Part shown: one piece after another, positions 8,164 to 17,349 of the stretch | Layout of the letters: each line of letters starts with the position of its first letter | Numbering within the stretch: the stretch's first letter is position 1 | From: Arthrobacter sp. Y81 | GTDB taxonomy: Bacteria; Actinomycetota; Actinomycetes; Actinomycetales; Micrococcaceae | Assembly (NCBI RefSeq): GCF_002929335.1 | Contig: NZ_PJIL01000001.1 | Location: 372,001-436,000, forward strand | Reading direction: 5' to 3' | Length of the DNA: 64,000 nucleotides | Made by a program: the position numbers and the translations under genes | Notes under the pieces: model-generated | Databases searched by the model: none | What the model was told of the DNA's origin: nothing | The model's input: only the letters and a program-made list of their open reading frames with translations

Positions 8164-11100
8164 CGACGCCCCACGACGTCCAGGCCCCCCGTTTTTCCCC
8201 GGAAGAACTGACTGCCATGCTGGGCGAACGCAACAGTCCCACCGCTGAGCAGTCCGCCATTATTTCCTCGCCACTTACTCCGCGGCTGGTCATTGCCGGG
8301 GCAGGATCCGGCAAGACCGCCACGATGGCGGACCGTGTTGTGTGGCTCGTTGCCAACGGTTGGGTCCGGCCGGAAGAAGTCCTGGGTGTCACGTTCACGC
8401 GGAAGGCTGCCGGTGAGCTGGCCAGCCGGATCCGGGCCAAACTGGCGGCCCTCCAACGCATTGCCGCGGAGGACACGGACCAAACGATATTTCCGGCAGG
8501 CCTGCTCAGCGAGGATGCCTTGGAACCCAAGGTTTCCACGTATCACTCCTACGCCAGCGGCATCGTGTCTGACTACGGGCTCCGTCTGGGCGTCGAACGT
8601 GATGTTGTGCTCCTGGGCGGAGCGCAGGCGTGGCAGCTGGCCAGCGAAGTCGTGGAGGCCTTCGACGGCGAGTACGAGCACTTCCGTGCCGCCAAATCCA
8701 CCCTCGTGAAAGCAGTCATCCAGCTCGCGGGCGAGTGCGCTGAACACCTGCGGGATCCCCGCGAGGTTCAGGGCTGGCTGATGCACCGCGTCGCCGAATT
8801 TGAAGCCCTGCCCTACATGGCCGAAGCAAAAAAGAACCCGACACAGGCCGCCGGGGAACTTGGCGCGATGCTGCGCACGCGGGCCAGCGTCGCCGAAATG
8901 GTGGGCCGGTACGCGGAAGCCAAACGGTTCCGCGGCGCGTTGGACTTCGGCGACCTCGTGGCCCTCGCCGCGCGGGTCGCCAGCGAGATCCCGTTGGCCG
9001 CCGAAGTGGAACGCCAGCGGTTCAAGGTGGTGCTCCTGGACGAATTCCAGGACACGTCGCATGCCCAGCTCGTCCTGTTCTCCAGGCTCTTCGGCGGCGG
9101 CCACGCCGTGACGGCCGTGGGAGATCCCAATCAGTCGATCTACGGCTTCCGGGGTGCCTCAGCCGGCCAGCTCTTCCACTTTGTCCGGGAATTCCCGGTC
9201 CTGGTGGGCGAAACAGGGAACGGAGCCGACGCCGCGGATGCCGGTCCGGCGGGAACCGGGCACGGTGAAGGGCTGTCCCGCGGTCCTTTCGCGGTGGCGC
9301 CAACGTCATACCTGACAACTGCCTGGCGCAACGGGCGGAACATCCTGTCCGCGGCCAACGTCATCTCAGCGCCGCTGAGCGCCGCTGCCGCCCGGACCGG
9401 TCCGGCGGGGGAGCGCGAGTCTGGTGATTCTGTGGAGGTCCCGCCGCTGCAGCCAAGCCCCGCAGCGGCCCAGGGGAAGGTCGTCATCGGGCGCTTCGCG
9501 ACGGACGAGGACGAAGCCAAAGCCATCGCGGCGGACGTTTTGCGCTACCGCGTCACGGACTTCGAGGACACCGCCGGCGAGGACCGGATTCCTCCGGCCA
9601 TGGCAGTCCTCTGCCGCCGGCGTGCACAGATGGAATGCATCCGGCGTGAGTTCGAGGTACGCGGTATCCCCTACGAGATTGTGGGCCTAGGCGGGCTCCT
9701 GGACACCCCCGAGATCGTGGATCTCGTTGCGACCCTGCGGGTCCTGGCGGATCCGGGCCGTTCGGACTCCCTCATGCGGCTGCTGGCCGGGGCACGCTGG
9801 CGAATAGGTCCCTCCGACCTCATGGCCTTCCGGGACTGGTCTTCATTCCTCGCGCGGCGCCGCGGCCGCCCGGATGCAGACGGGGATGAAGCCGACGACG
9901 CCGATACTGCCGTGATCGAGAGCGACATCACCGATTCGCCGAGCCTCGTGGAAGCGCTGGACTGGCTGCCGCGGCAAGGCTGGACGTCGGCCCATGGCCG
10001 GGCGCTGAGCACGGAGGCGCTGGACCGGCTGCACGCCCTCTCTTCAGAACTCCGGCAGCTCCGGGGTTTTATGGGTGACGACCTCACCACACTGCTGGGC
10101 GAAGTGGAGCGGGCCATGCTCCTTGACATCGAAGTGGCGGCCCGTCCCGGCATCAGCATCCATCAGGCCCGACGGAACCTGGATGCATTCCAGGATGCCG
10201 CGGCAGGGTTCCTCCACACCTCGCACCGTGTTGACGTCCTGGCTTTCCTGGCCTGGCTGGAGGCCGCGGCTGCGGAGGAGGGCGGCCTGGACGTTGCCGC
10301 CCCGGACGTCAACCATGAAGCCGTCCAGCTGCTGACCGTGCACGCGTCCAAGGGCCTGGAGTGGGATGTCGTGTTCGTTCCGGGGCTCAACGCCGGCGCG
10401 TTTCCCAGCAGCCGGGATTCGCGCTGGAGCAGCGGCAGCGCCGCCCTGCCCTGGCCGCTGCGCGGGGACCACGCCGATCTGCCGCAGTGGGACCTGGACC
10501 AGCCGGATCAAAAAGGCTGGCTGGACGCGGAGAAGGACTTCAAAGCGGACGTCCAGGCTCACGGCGAGGCAGAGGAACGCCGGCTCGCCTATGTTGCCTA
10601 CACGCGGGCGAAATTCGTGCTGTGGGTCTCCAGCGCGGCCTGGGTCGGATCCCGGGCCGGAATGGCGGACATGTCGCCGTTCCTGTCCGAGCTGGCGCCC
10701 CTCGCCGGGGTCGGCCACCCGGGTGCAGGCTCAACAGGCCCCGGAGAAGCTTTGCCCGCCGAAAGGCTGGCGGAAGAACCGCAGGAGCTCGCCGCCGTCG
10801 TGCATGCCGCCTCAGTGGAGGAGGCGTCGCTGCCGGCCGAAAGTCCTTTGACCCAGGACCTCGAAGTGGCGGTATGGCCGTATGACCCGCTGGAGGGGCC
10901 TGCCGATCCACGCACCGGGACTAGGCTCAGGCTGGTCCCGGGGCGGCGGGCAGCCATGGAACTGGCTGCCGCGCGGGTCCGCGGAACCCTGGCCGCCGGT
11001 GCCGCGGAAGCCGCGGGTGACACCGAAGGAACGGGTGACGCGGAAGCAGCGGGTGACGCCAAAGCGGCGGCCCCCGGGCCGGAAACCCGGCAGCTTCGCA

Positions 11101-11831
11101 ACGTCGCCGCCAATTGGGCCCACGAAGCCGCCCTGTTGCTGGAACGCCGCTTCCGGCGGGCCACCGTGCAGGATGTCCACCTGCCCGGCCACATTTCCGC
11201 GTCAACCTTTGTGGATCTGGGCGACGATCCCGGATCCGTGCTGGCGCGGCTGCGCCGGCCTGTTCCCAGGGAGCCGGGGATGTCGGCACGCAAAGGCACG
11301 GCATTCCACGCCTGGGTGGAGGAATACTTCGGCACCGCAGGCATGCTGGAGCTGGAGGAGGCCCCCGGTTCGGACAACCACATTGATGAGGCCTACGGGC
11401 TGGACTCGATGGTGGAAACATTCCGGAACTCGGAGTGGGCGCACCGCGCACCGGCCCATGTCGAGGTTCCGGTCGAGACACGCATCGGTGACGTCGTGGT
11501 GCGCGGCCGGATCGATGCCGTGTTCCGGGACGCCGACGGCGGCTGGGACCTGGTGGACTGGAAAACCGGCCGCCGCCCGGCCGCGGGACAGCTGAAGGTG
11601 AAGGCCGTCCAGCTGGCGGTCTACCGTCTTGCCTGGGCCAGGCTTAAGGGAGTCCCGCTCGACAACGTCCGGGCAGCGTTCTACTACGTCGGTGAAAACC
11701 AGGTGGTCCGACCCCACGACCTTGGCACGGCGGAGCAGCTGGAGGACATCGTGACAGCGGCCCTTGCGGGAACCACCGCCATGGCCAAGGCAGCCGCTTC
11801 GGCTAGTGGGACTTTGCGTCCACAATCTTGA
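8160..11831 (+). CDS. adnB: AdnB-type subunit of the AdnAB helicase-nuclease
   Basis: About 1223 residues from the ATG at 8160, which overlaps the adnA stop (ATGA); an earlier in-frame GTG at 8133 is less likely. This is the intact motor: AGAGSGKT (46-53), LLDEFQD, GDPNQSIYGFRGA, and VHASKGLEWDVVFV near the end of the helicase. The C-terminal nuclease shows GRIDAV then DLVDWKTGR (D1133, K1135) and a QLAVYRLAW motif. An Ala/Gly/Asp-rich repeat (around 11010-11070) separates helicase and nuclease. It pairs with AdnA; the healthy Walker B fits AdnB as the main translocating motor. The 3' end overlaps the convergent phosphotransferase gene by 29 bases. Confidence 0.88.
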   Translation: MTTPHDVQAPRFSPEELTAMLGERNSPTAEQSAIISSPLTPRLVIAGAGSGKTATMADRVVWLVANGWVRPEEVLGVTFTRKAAGELASRIRAKLAALQRIAAEDTDQTIFPAGLLSEDALEPKVSTYHSYASGIVSDYGLRLGVERDVVLLGGAQAWQLASEVVEAFDGEYEHFRAAKSTLVKAVIQLAGECAEHLRDPREVQGWLMHRVAEFEALPYMAEAKKNPTQAAGELGAMLRTRASVAEMVGRYAEAKRFRGALDFGDLVALAARVASEIPLAAEVERQRFKVVLLDEFQDTSHAQLVLFSRLFGGGHAVTAVGDPNQSIYGFRGASAGQLFHFVREFPVLVGETGNGADAADAGPAGTGHGEGLSRGPFAVAPTSYLTTAWRNGRNILSAANVISAPLSAAAARTGPAGERESGDSVEVPPLQPSPAAAQGKVVIGRFATDEDEAKAIAADVLRYRVTDFEDTAGEDRIPPAMAVLCRRRAQMECIRREFEVRGIPYEIVGLGGLLDTPEIVDLVATLRVLADPGRSDSLMRLLAGARWRIGPSDLMAFRDWSSFLARRRGRPDADGDEADDADTAVIESDITDSPSLVEALDWLPRQGWTSAHGRALSTEALDRLHALSSELRQLRGFMGDDLTTLLGEVERAMLLDIEVAARPGISIHQARRNLDAFQDAAAGFLHTSHRVDVLAFLAWLEAAAAEEGGLDVAAPDVNHEAVQLLTVHASKGLEWDVVFVPGLNAGAFPSSRDSRWSSGSAALPWPLRGDHADLPQWDLDQPDQKGWLDAEKDFKADVQAHGEAEERRLAYVAYTRAKFVLWVSSAAWVGSRAGMADMSPFLSELAPLAGVGHPGAGSTGPGEALPAERLAEEPQELAAVVHAASVEEASLPAESPLTQDLEVAVWPYDPLEGPADPRTGTRLRLVPGRRAAMELAAARVRGTLAAGAAEAAGDTEGTGDAEAAGDAKAAAPGPETRQLRNVAANWAHEAALLLERRFRRATVQDVHLPGHISASTFVDLGDDPGSVLARLRRPVPREPGMSARKGTAFHAWVEEYFGTAGMLELEEAPGSDNHIDEAYGLDSMVETFRNSEWAHRAPAHVEVPVETRIGDVVVRGRIDAVFRDADGGWDLVDWKTGRRPAAGQLKVKAVQLAVYRLAWARLKGVPLDNVRAAFYYVGENQVVRPHDLGTAEQLEDIVTAALAGTTAMAKAAASASGTLRPQS
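11010..11070 (+). repeat. Imperfect tandem repeat inside adnB
   Basis: About 18-base units around GCGGGTGACGCC code an Ala/Gly/Asp/Glu-rich linker between helicase and nuclease of AdnB. Confidence 0.6.
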
Positions 11832-13137
11832 GGGCCGCCGTGGACGTGTCATCCGCTGAAAGCGCGGCCGGGGGAGTGATCCGGTTTCCTCCGTCGGCCG
11901 CGTGGGCGGTTCCGCTGTCCCCGCCTGCTTCCTGGGCCGCATCGTGTTCGCCGGACGTTTCGGCCGGGGCGCCGCGGTCAGCGTTCCCGGGAGCCCCTGA
12001 CTCTCGGCTCGGCGGGGCCGGGACGGCATCGACCGGGATCGGTGTCACGTGCACCGACGGCATGGCATCCGCCGACGGGGCGCCGGACAATCCCGAAACC
12101 TGCTCTGCGGCAAGCGCTGCAGAGGGCACACCGGTGGCACCCGCGTTTTCATCCTGCGGGACCGGTTCCACGTGCACGGCCGGGACAGTTTGCGGCAAAG
12201 GTTCCACGCTGATGGGCTGTCCGCCGTGCTCCGTGATGTCTTCAGCCAGCGAGGCGAGCATTTCTTCAGCCTCGGCGATCATTGCCTGGTCCCCGGCAGC
12301 CAGGCCCTTCACCAGGTACTGGGCCAGCGCAAATTCGGCGGAGAGGGCTGCGCGGCGCAGCAGATGGGCGTCCGGTGCGTCCCTGCGGCTCGACGTGTAG
12401 TGGCGGAGTACCGAGTCGACGAAGCTTTGCTCGTTGGAGGCGACCAGCCAGGCCATGTCGTCGGCCGGATCCCCGATGCGCAAATCGGTCCACCCGGTCA
12501 CGGCTGTCACGCGTTCGCCCTCCACCAGGAGGTTGTCCTCGTGCAGGTCGCCGTGGACCACGCAGGGATTGAAGCGCCACAGCGAGACGTCTTCCAGGGC
12601 ATGTTCCCACCGGCGCAGCAGCACAGGGGGGATCTTTCCGGTGGTCGCGGCCTGGTCGAGTTCGTTGAGCCTTCGCTGCCGGAACTCATTGGGGGTGTAG
12701 CTGGGGAGGTCGGCATTGCTGACGAGGGCCTGGGGGAGGTCGTGAATGGCAGCCAGAGCGGCGCCAATCTCCTTCGCCAGTCCTTCCGAACCGGCTGTCA
12801 GCTCTTCGACGCTGCGCGTAGTTCCGGCCAGGTGTGAGTACACGAACGTGCTGAGTGCACCCTGCCGCACCGTGCCTGCCACTGTGGGCATGAGGAAGGG
12901 CAGCTCGGCCCTGACTGCCGGGGCAAAGGCACGAAGGACCATAAACTCCGTTTCCAGGCGGGCGCTTGCCTCGGCGTGGCGGGGCGAACGGACCCGCCAC
13001 TGCTTGCCCTCGGAGTCCAGGAGAAGTGCCGAATCGAAGTCCGCCGGATCGTCGGGAGCCGAGCTCACGGCGGTGGGCGTCAGTCCGGGGACTGCCGCAG
13101 TTGCTACAGCTGCCAGTTCGATCGGTTTTCTTCTCAC
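11803..13137 (-). CDS. Aminoglycoside/macrolide phosphotransferase-fold protein
   Basis: A 444-residue protein with an APH-type kinase fold. The Brenner catalytic loop is HGDLHEDN (195-202), with Asp197 as catalytic base and Asn202 as metal ligand. The metal-binding DFG position reads GWTDLRIGDPADD (about 215-227), the WxDxxxGDPxxD form common in this family. After residue ~310 comes a long Pro/Ala/Gly-rich tail without predicted fold. Substrate is unknown: the family includes antibiotic, choline and maltose kinases, and position next to DNA-repair genes says nothing about resistance. The start is GTG, 6 bases after a TACCGT box, with no ribosome site. Confidence 0.75.
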   Translation of the reverse strand: MRRKPIELAAVATAAVPGLTPTAVSSAPDDPADFDSALLLDSEGKQWRVRSPRHAEASARLETEFMVLRAFAPAVRAELPFLMPTVAGTVRQGALSTFVYSHLAGTTRSVEELTAGSEGLAKEIGAALAAIHDLPQALVSNADLPSYTPNEFRQRRLNELDQAATTGKIPPVLLRRWEHALEDVSLWRFNPCVVHGDLHEDNLLVEGERVTAVTGWTDLRIGDPADDMAWLVASNEQSFVDSVLRHYTSSRRDAPDAHLLRRAALSAEFALAQYLVKGLAAGDQAMIAEAEEMLASLAEDITEHGGQPISVEPLPQTVPAVHVEPVPQDENAGATGVPSAALAAEQVSGLSGAPSADAMPSVHVTPIPVDAVPAPPSRESGAPGNADRGAPAETSGEHDAAQEAGGDSGTAHAADGGNRITPPAALSADDTSTAALKIVDAKSH

Positions 13138-13143
13138 GCATCC

Positions 13144-13149
13144 ACGGTA
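13144..13149 (-). promoter_or_regulatory. -10 box of a predicted leaderless phosphotransferase mRNA
   Basis: Minus-strand TACCGT lies 6 bases before the GTG at 13137. The same hexamer and spacing occur before the photolyase gene. Confidence 0.45.
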
Positions 13150-13301
13150 GATTGACTGGCGCCCAAGACGGCGATGTACTACGGCGAGTCTCCAGATCAG
13201 GACGATTTACCTTGCAATTTCCGGTGCCGGCGACGCCGGAGAGCGGCTTCCCGGGGCTTCAGCGGCGGCCGGAGCAAATGTCAATTGTCTGCCGGAGTCA
13301 G

Positions 13302-13307
13302 TACGGT
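13302..13307 (+). promoter_or_regulatory. -10 box of a predicted leaderless nudC mRNA
   Basis: TACGGT lies 6 bases before the ATG at 13314; no ribosome binding site is present between them. Confidence 0.45.
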
Positions 13308-13313
13308 GGGTAC

Positions 13314-14405
13314 ATGAGTCTTGCGGAGTCCCCGGCAGCCCAAAATAAGGCAGAACAAAATAAGGCGGCAGAAAATGCGGCACCGGGCAGTGCGGCCCCG
13401 TTGAAGCGGCTCCCGGCAAACCACCTGATGGACACCGTCCTTCCCGTTCGACCCGCGCTGATTGACCGCGGGTCCGGCGCCCGGATGAAGCCGGGCATGG
13501 TCGAAGCCGTTGTCAGCTCCGGACGGGCGCTGGCCGTGGTCCTGTCGCACCGGCAGGCCCTCGTACGCGGCGACAGCCTGCTGCTGACGGAAGCCGCAGG
13601 CCTCGCGGAGAACCTTGGCGAGGCCGGACTGCCGCCGGCAATGATCATCTACCTCGGTTCCGCGCTGGGCAGTTCGGACGTGGAGGAAGGTACGGACATC
13701 GTCCTCTTTGTCCTTGAGGAACCTTTTGAGGTCCGGGCGGAGCAGTTTGAACGCGGCATCGCCGGAATTCCCGCGGACGCCGTCTGGACGGGGTTCCGCG
13801 ACGTTGCTGCACGCCTGAATGCCACCGACACGGCCCTCTTTGTCGAGGCCAGCGCGATCGCCAACTGGCATGCCACCCACGTGCACTGTCCTCGGTGCGG
13901 AGCGGCGACGCTCGTTGAGGCCGGCGGGTGGGTCCGCAGGTGTCCTGCGGACAACTCCGAACACTATCCCCGGACCGACCCCGCTATCATCGTGACGGTC
14001 GTCGGCCCCGATGACCGGCTGCTGCTGGGCGGCGGCGGACCAATCGATGCAAAGAACTACTCCACGCTGGCCGGTTTCGTGGAACCGGGCGAGTCGCTTG
14101 AGCAGGCCGTCGTCCGCGAGATCCAGGAGGAAGTGGGCGTCCGGATTACGGCAACCCAGTACCTTGGTTCGCAGTCATGGCCGTTTCCCGCCTCCCTGAT
14201 GCTCGGGTTCACGGCGAGGACACCCGATACCGAGGCAACGCCCGACGGCGTGGAGGTCACCCGGGCGCGATGGTTCAGCCGAGCGGAACTCCAGGACGCC
14301 GTGCTGAGCGGGGAAATCGTCATCTCCAGCCGGCTCTCCATTGCCCGGTCACTGATTGAGCACTGGTACGGCGGCGTCATCCAGGACCGGCCCGCCGACG
14401 AATGA
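13314..14405 (+). CDS. nudC: NAD(H) pyrophosphatase NudC, Nudix family
   Basis: A 363-residue protein from the ATG at 13314; the open frame runs further upstream but without start signals. The Nudix box is complete: G254, E260, then REIQEEVG (268-275). The NudC-specific SQxWPFPxS motif (SQSWPFPAS) follows. The zinc ribbon shows C192, C195 and C210, with Asp213 in the place of the fourth Cys, a variant I recall from other actinobacterial NudC. NudC cleaves NADH to NMNH and AMP and can remove NAD caps from RNA. The first ~30 residues are Ala/Asn-rich and unstructured. The gene lies 57 bases before uvrD2, as in mycobacteria. Confidence 0.88.
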   Translation: MSLAESPAAQNKAEQNKAAENAAPGSAAPLKRLPANHLMDTVLPVRPALIDRGSGARMKPGMVEAVVSSGRALAVVLSHRQALVRGDSLLLTEAAGLAENLGEAGLPPAMIIYLGSALGSSDVEEGTDIVLFVLEEPFEVRAEQFERGIAGIPADAVWTGFRDVAARLNATDTALFVEASAIANWHATHVHCPRCGAATLVEAGGWVRRCPADNSEHYPRTDPAIIVTVVGPDDRLLLGGGGPIDAKNYSTLAGFVEPGESLEQAVVREIQEEVGVRITATQYLGSQSWPFPASLMLGFTARTPDTEATPDGVEVTRARWFSRAELQDAVLSGEIVISSRLSIARSLIEHWYGGVIQDRPADE

Positions 14406-14462
14406 CCTCCCCGCGCACAGCGGACCCCCACCACCTGACCCCACCGATCGACTGAGCAGCAA

Positions 14463-16643
14463 GTGACAACTGACAATTTTGAACGCACCGCCCCCGGTGA
14501 CAGTGCCCCCGCCGATTCCGCTTCGCCGGACAACCGGTCCCTGGAAGACCGCATTCTTGGCGGGCTGGACGACGAACAGCGGGAAGTCGCGAGCACGCTG
14601 AACGGGCCCCTGTGCGTGCTTGCCGGTGCAGGCACGGGCAAGACGCGCGCCATCACCCACCGGATCGCCTACGGCGTTCACTCAGGCGTTTACAGTCCGC
14701 AGCGGCTGCTGGCCGTGACTTTCACCTCCCGCGCCGCCGCCGAGATGCGGAGCCGGCTCCGTGACCTCGGCGTGGGCAATGTCCAGGCGCGGACCTTCCA
14801 TGCCGCGGCCCTGCGGCAGCTTCAGTTCTTCTGGCCCCAGGCCGTCGGCGGCGCCCTGCCGAACCTCCTCGACCACAAGGCGCAGATGATCGCCGAAGCT
14901 GCCCGGCGCCTGAGGCTCAGCACGGACCGCGCGTCCATCAGGGACCTCGCCTCGGAGATCGAGTGGGCCAAGGTGTCCATGCTGACGCCCGCGAACTACC
15001 TCGAGAACGCGCAGGACCGCGGCAACCCCGGCGGATTCGACCTCACGGCCGTGGCCCGGGTGTTCCAGTCCTATGAGGACGTGAAGACCGACCGCAACGT
15101 CATCGACTTCGAGGACGTCCTGCTGATCACCGTGGGGATCCTGCAGGAGGACCCGAAAGTGGCGGCCACTGTCCGCGAACAGTACCGGCACTTTGTGGTG
15201 GACGAATACCAGGACGTTTCGCCGCTGCAGCAGCGGCTCCTGGAGCTCTGGCTCGGCGGGCGTGATGAACTCTGCGTCGTGGGTGACGCCAGCCAGACGA
15301 TTTACTCGTTCACCGGTGCATCGCCGAAGCACCTGCTGGGTTTCAAGGCCATGTACCCCGGCGCCAACGTCGTCAAGCTGATCCGGGACTACCGCTCCAC
15401 GCCGCAGGTGGTCAAGCTCGCGAATGACCTCCTCGCCGGACGGCGCAGCGGAGGGCCGGTCGCGGACGCGGCATGGGCGGCGCCGCTCAAACTGGTCGCA
15501 CAACGGCAGCCCGGACCGCAGCCGCAGTTCACCGAATGCGCCGACGATGAGGCCGAGGCAGCCACCGTGGCGATCAAGATCCGGGAACTGCTCGACGCCG
15601 GAACACCGGCCAGCGAGATCGCCGTGCTGTTCCGCACCAACGGACAGTCCGAGGCGTATGAACAGGCACTGGCCTCGGCCGGGATCGGCTATCAGCTGCG
15701 CGGAGGAGAGCGGTTCTTCGCCCGCAAGGAAGTCCGTGATGCAATCCTCCAGCTCCGGGCAGCCACCCGGGCCGCCGCCGAAACCTCGGCTCCCGATCCC
15801 CTCGGGCAGCTGGTCCGGGACATCGTGGCATCCCTTGGCTACACGGAATCCGCCCCGCATAGCGGCGGGGCGCTGCGCGAGCGCTGGGAATCGCTGGCCG
15901 CGCTGGTTGCGCTGGCTGATGAGCTGGTGCTGAGCCGCGGGCCACAGTTCACCCTCTCGGACTTTGTCAATGAACTGCAGGAACGTTCCCTGGCCCAGCA
16001 CGCCCCCACCGTCCAGGGCGTTACCCTGGCGTCGCTGCATGCTGCCAAGGGCCTTGAATGGGATGCCGTCTTCCTCGTGGGGCTCTGCGAGGGCCTCATG
16101 CCGATCTCGTTCGCGGACTCCCCGGAAGACGTGGACGAGGAACGCCGGCTGCTCTACGTGGGCATCACCAGGGCGCGCGAGCACCTCTCATTGTCCTGGT
16201 CCTTGGCCCGGACCCCCGGCGGGAGGGCCAACCGGAAGCCCTCGCGTTTCCTGGACGGCCTACGGCCGGACTCTGTGGCCAGCTCGACGGCGCGCGGCAA
16301 GGGCCCCGCCCCGCGGCGGAAGGCGGCCGCCCCTGCGATGTGCCGGGTCTGCGGAAGCATGCTGTCCACCGGTGCCGAACGGAAGGTAGGCCGCTGCAGC
16401 CAATGCCCGCCGAGCTACGAGGAACAGACGTTCGAGGCACTGCGCCAGTGGCGGAAGGACGTGGCCCTGGCCGCCGAAGTGCCGGCGTTCGTGGTGTTTA
16501 CCGATGCGACGCTGACGGCGATTGCGGAGGCGCGGCCCGCAACCCTCGAAGAGCTGGCCCAGCTGGCCGGAATTGGCCCGTCCAAGCTGGAAAAGTATGG
16601 CGAAGCCGTGCTTGAAGTACTCATTGAAAGCACCAGCGCCTGA
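14463..16643 (+). CDS. uvrD2: ATP-dependent DNA helicase UvrD2
   Basis: A 726-residue superfamily 1A helicase. Walker A is AGAGTGKT (54-61), the DEYQD Walker B lies near 240, and GDASQTIYSFTGA and SLHAAKGLEWDAVF are helicase motifs III and V. A tetracysteine motif (C627, C630, C645, C648) links the motor to an HRDC domain (about 655-724). That arrangement defines UvrD2, the helicase that is essential in mycobacteria, where the tetracysteine part is needed for unwinding (known of the family). The start is GTG with only a weak ribosome site. The stop shares one base with the start of the next gene. Confidence 0.9.
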   Translation: MTTDNFERTAPGDSAPADSASPDNRSLEDRILGGLDDEQREVASTLNGPLCVLAGAGTGKTRAITHRIAYGVHSGVYSPQRLLAVTFTSRAAAEMRSRLRDLGVGNVQARTFHAAALRQLQFFWPQAVGGALPNLLDHKAQMIAEAARRLRLSTDRASIRDLASEIEWAKVSMLTPANYLENAQDRGNPGGFDLTAVARVFQSYEDVKTDRNVIDFEDVLLITVGILQEDPKVAATVREQYRHFVVDEYQDVSPLQQRLLELWLGGRDELCVVGDASQTIYSFTGASPKHLLGFKAMYPGANVVKLIRDYRSTPQVVKLANDLLAGRRSGGPVADAAWAAPLKLVAQRQPGPQPQFTECADDEAEAATVAIKIRELLDAGTPASEIAVLFRTNGQSEAYEQALASAGIGYQLRGGERFFARKEVRDAILQLRAATRAAAETSAPDPLGQLVRDIVASLGYTESAPHSGGALRERWESLAALVALADELVLSRGPQFTLSDFVNELQERSLAQHAPTVQGVTLASLHAAKGLEWDAVFLVGLCEGLMPISFADSPEDVDEERRLLYVGITRAREHLSLSWSLARTPGGRANRKPSRFLDGLRPDSVASSTARGKGPAPRRKAAAPAMCRVCGSMLSTGAERKVGRCSQCPPSYEEQTFEALRQWRKDVALAAEVPAFVVFTDATLTAIAEARPATLEELAQLAGIGPSKLEKYGEAVLEVLIESTSA

Positions 16644-17329
16644 TGGCCGGGGGAGCGAAACCCCAAGCGATTCCGCTGACCACTCCCGATGGAGCACCCG
16701 TCGTTGTGCGGCGTTCCGCACGCCGCCGCCGGACCGTGGCAGCGTTCTGGGAGAACGGCACAGCCGTGGTCGCCATCCCGGCGCATTTCAGCAAGGCGCA
16801 GGAAAGTGAATGGGTGCACCGGATGCTGGAGAAACTCCGGCTGCAGGGGGTCCGGCGCTCGCGCGGGGCGGGACGTCGCCGCCCGGCCTCGGATGCAGCC
16901 CTCGCGTCGCATGCAGCCGGGCTTTCGGCGAAGTACCTTGGTGGGCGGTCCGCGCCGTCGTCCGTGCGCTGGGTCAGCAACCAGAATTCCCGCTGGGGTT
17001 CGGCTACTCCGGCAGACGGAACCATCAGGCTCTCGGACAAGCTGCGGACCATGCCGCAGTGGGTCATCGACTACGTGCTGCTCCACGAGCTGGCGCATTT
17101 GCTGGTCGCCGGGCACAACGCCGCGTTCTGGCGTCTCCTGGAGGCCTACCCCGAGACGCAACGGGCAAAGGCCTTCCTCGAAGGCGTTGCGTTCGCCACC
17201 TCGCGGGGCATGGCACCGGACTCCGACTCGCCAGGCGGCGATGCGGACATGACGTGCGAACCGGACGCGACGCCCGATACAGAAGAGCCAGGCACCGACG
17301 AAACCGTGGTTTCGTCAATGCCTGGCTAG
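16643..17329 (+). CDS. DUF45/YgjP-type metallopeptidase
   Basis: A 228-residue protein with the zinc motif HELAH (148-152) and the third ligand H158 in LVAGHN. The preceding WVSNQNSRWGSATPADGTI block is the DUF45 (YgjP/WLM-like) signature. The ATG overlaps the uvrD2 stop (TGATG), so it is translated with uvrD2. Family members are predicted proteases of the SprT/Wss1 neighbourhood; link to DNA-protein repair is suggested by the coupling to uvrD2 but not shown. The final ~25 residues are acidic and are coded by the arms of a terminator hairpin. Confidence 0.75.
   Translation: MAGGAKPQAIPLTTPDGAPVVVRRSARRRRTVAAFWENGTAVVAIPAHFSKAQESEWVHRMLEKLRLQGVRRSRGAGRRRPASDAALASHAAGLSAKYLGGRSAPSSVRWVSNQNSRWGSATPADGTIRLSDKLRTMPQWVIDYVLLHELAHLLVAGHNAAFWRLLEAYPETQRAKAFLEGVAFATSRGMAPDSDSPGGDADMTCEPDATPDTEEPGTDETVVSSMPG
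17286..17327. terminator. Terminator hairpin inside the end of the DUF45 gene
   Basis: AGCCAGGCA (17286-17294) pairs with TGCCTGGCT (17319-17327), and GACGAAACC (17297-17305) with GGTTTCGTC (17308-17316). The two stems are stacked with 2-base internal gaps. The structure covers the last codons of the DUF45 gene up to its TAG and faces the end of the zincin_2 gene, so it probably serves both strands. Confidence 0.7.
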
Positions 17330-17349
17330 TTCGCAGGTTAGCCGGCGCG

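Noticed and set aside
4723..11831. adnA/adnB as a phage-defence island
   Set aside because: Gene order and domains match the chromosomal AdnAB recombination machinery; no toxin, methylase or mobile gene is nearby.
11803..13137. Antibiotic resistance kinase
   Set aside because: The kinase motifs are general to the APH superfamily and the gene sits in a conserved repair-gene context; resistance cannot be claimed.
14682..16184. 500-codon minus-strand open frame
   Set aside because: Lies wholly inside uvrD2, whose helicase motifs run in the other direction.
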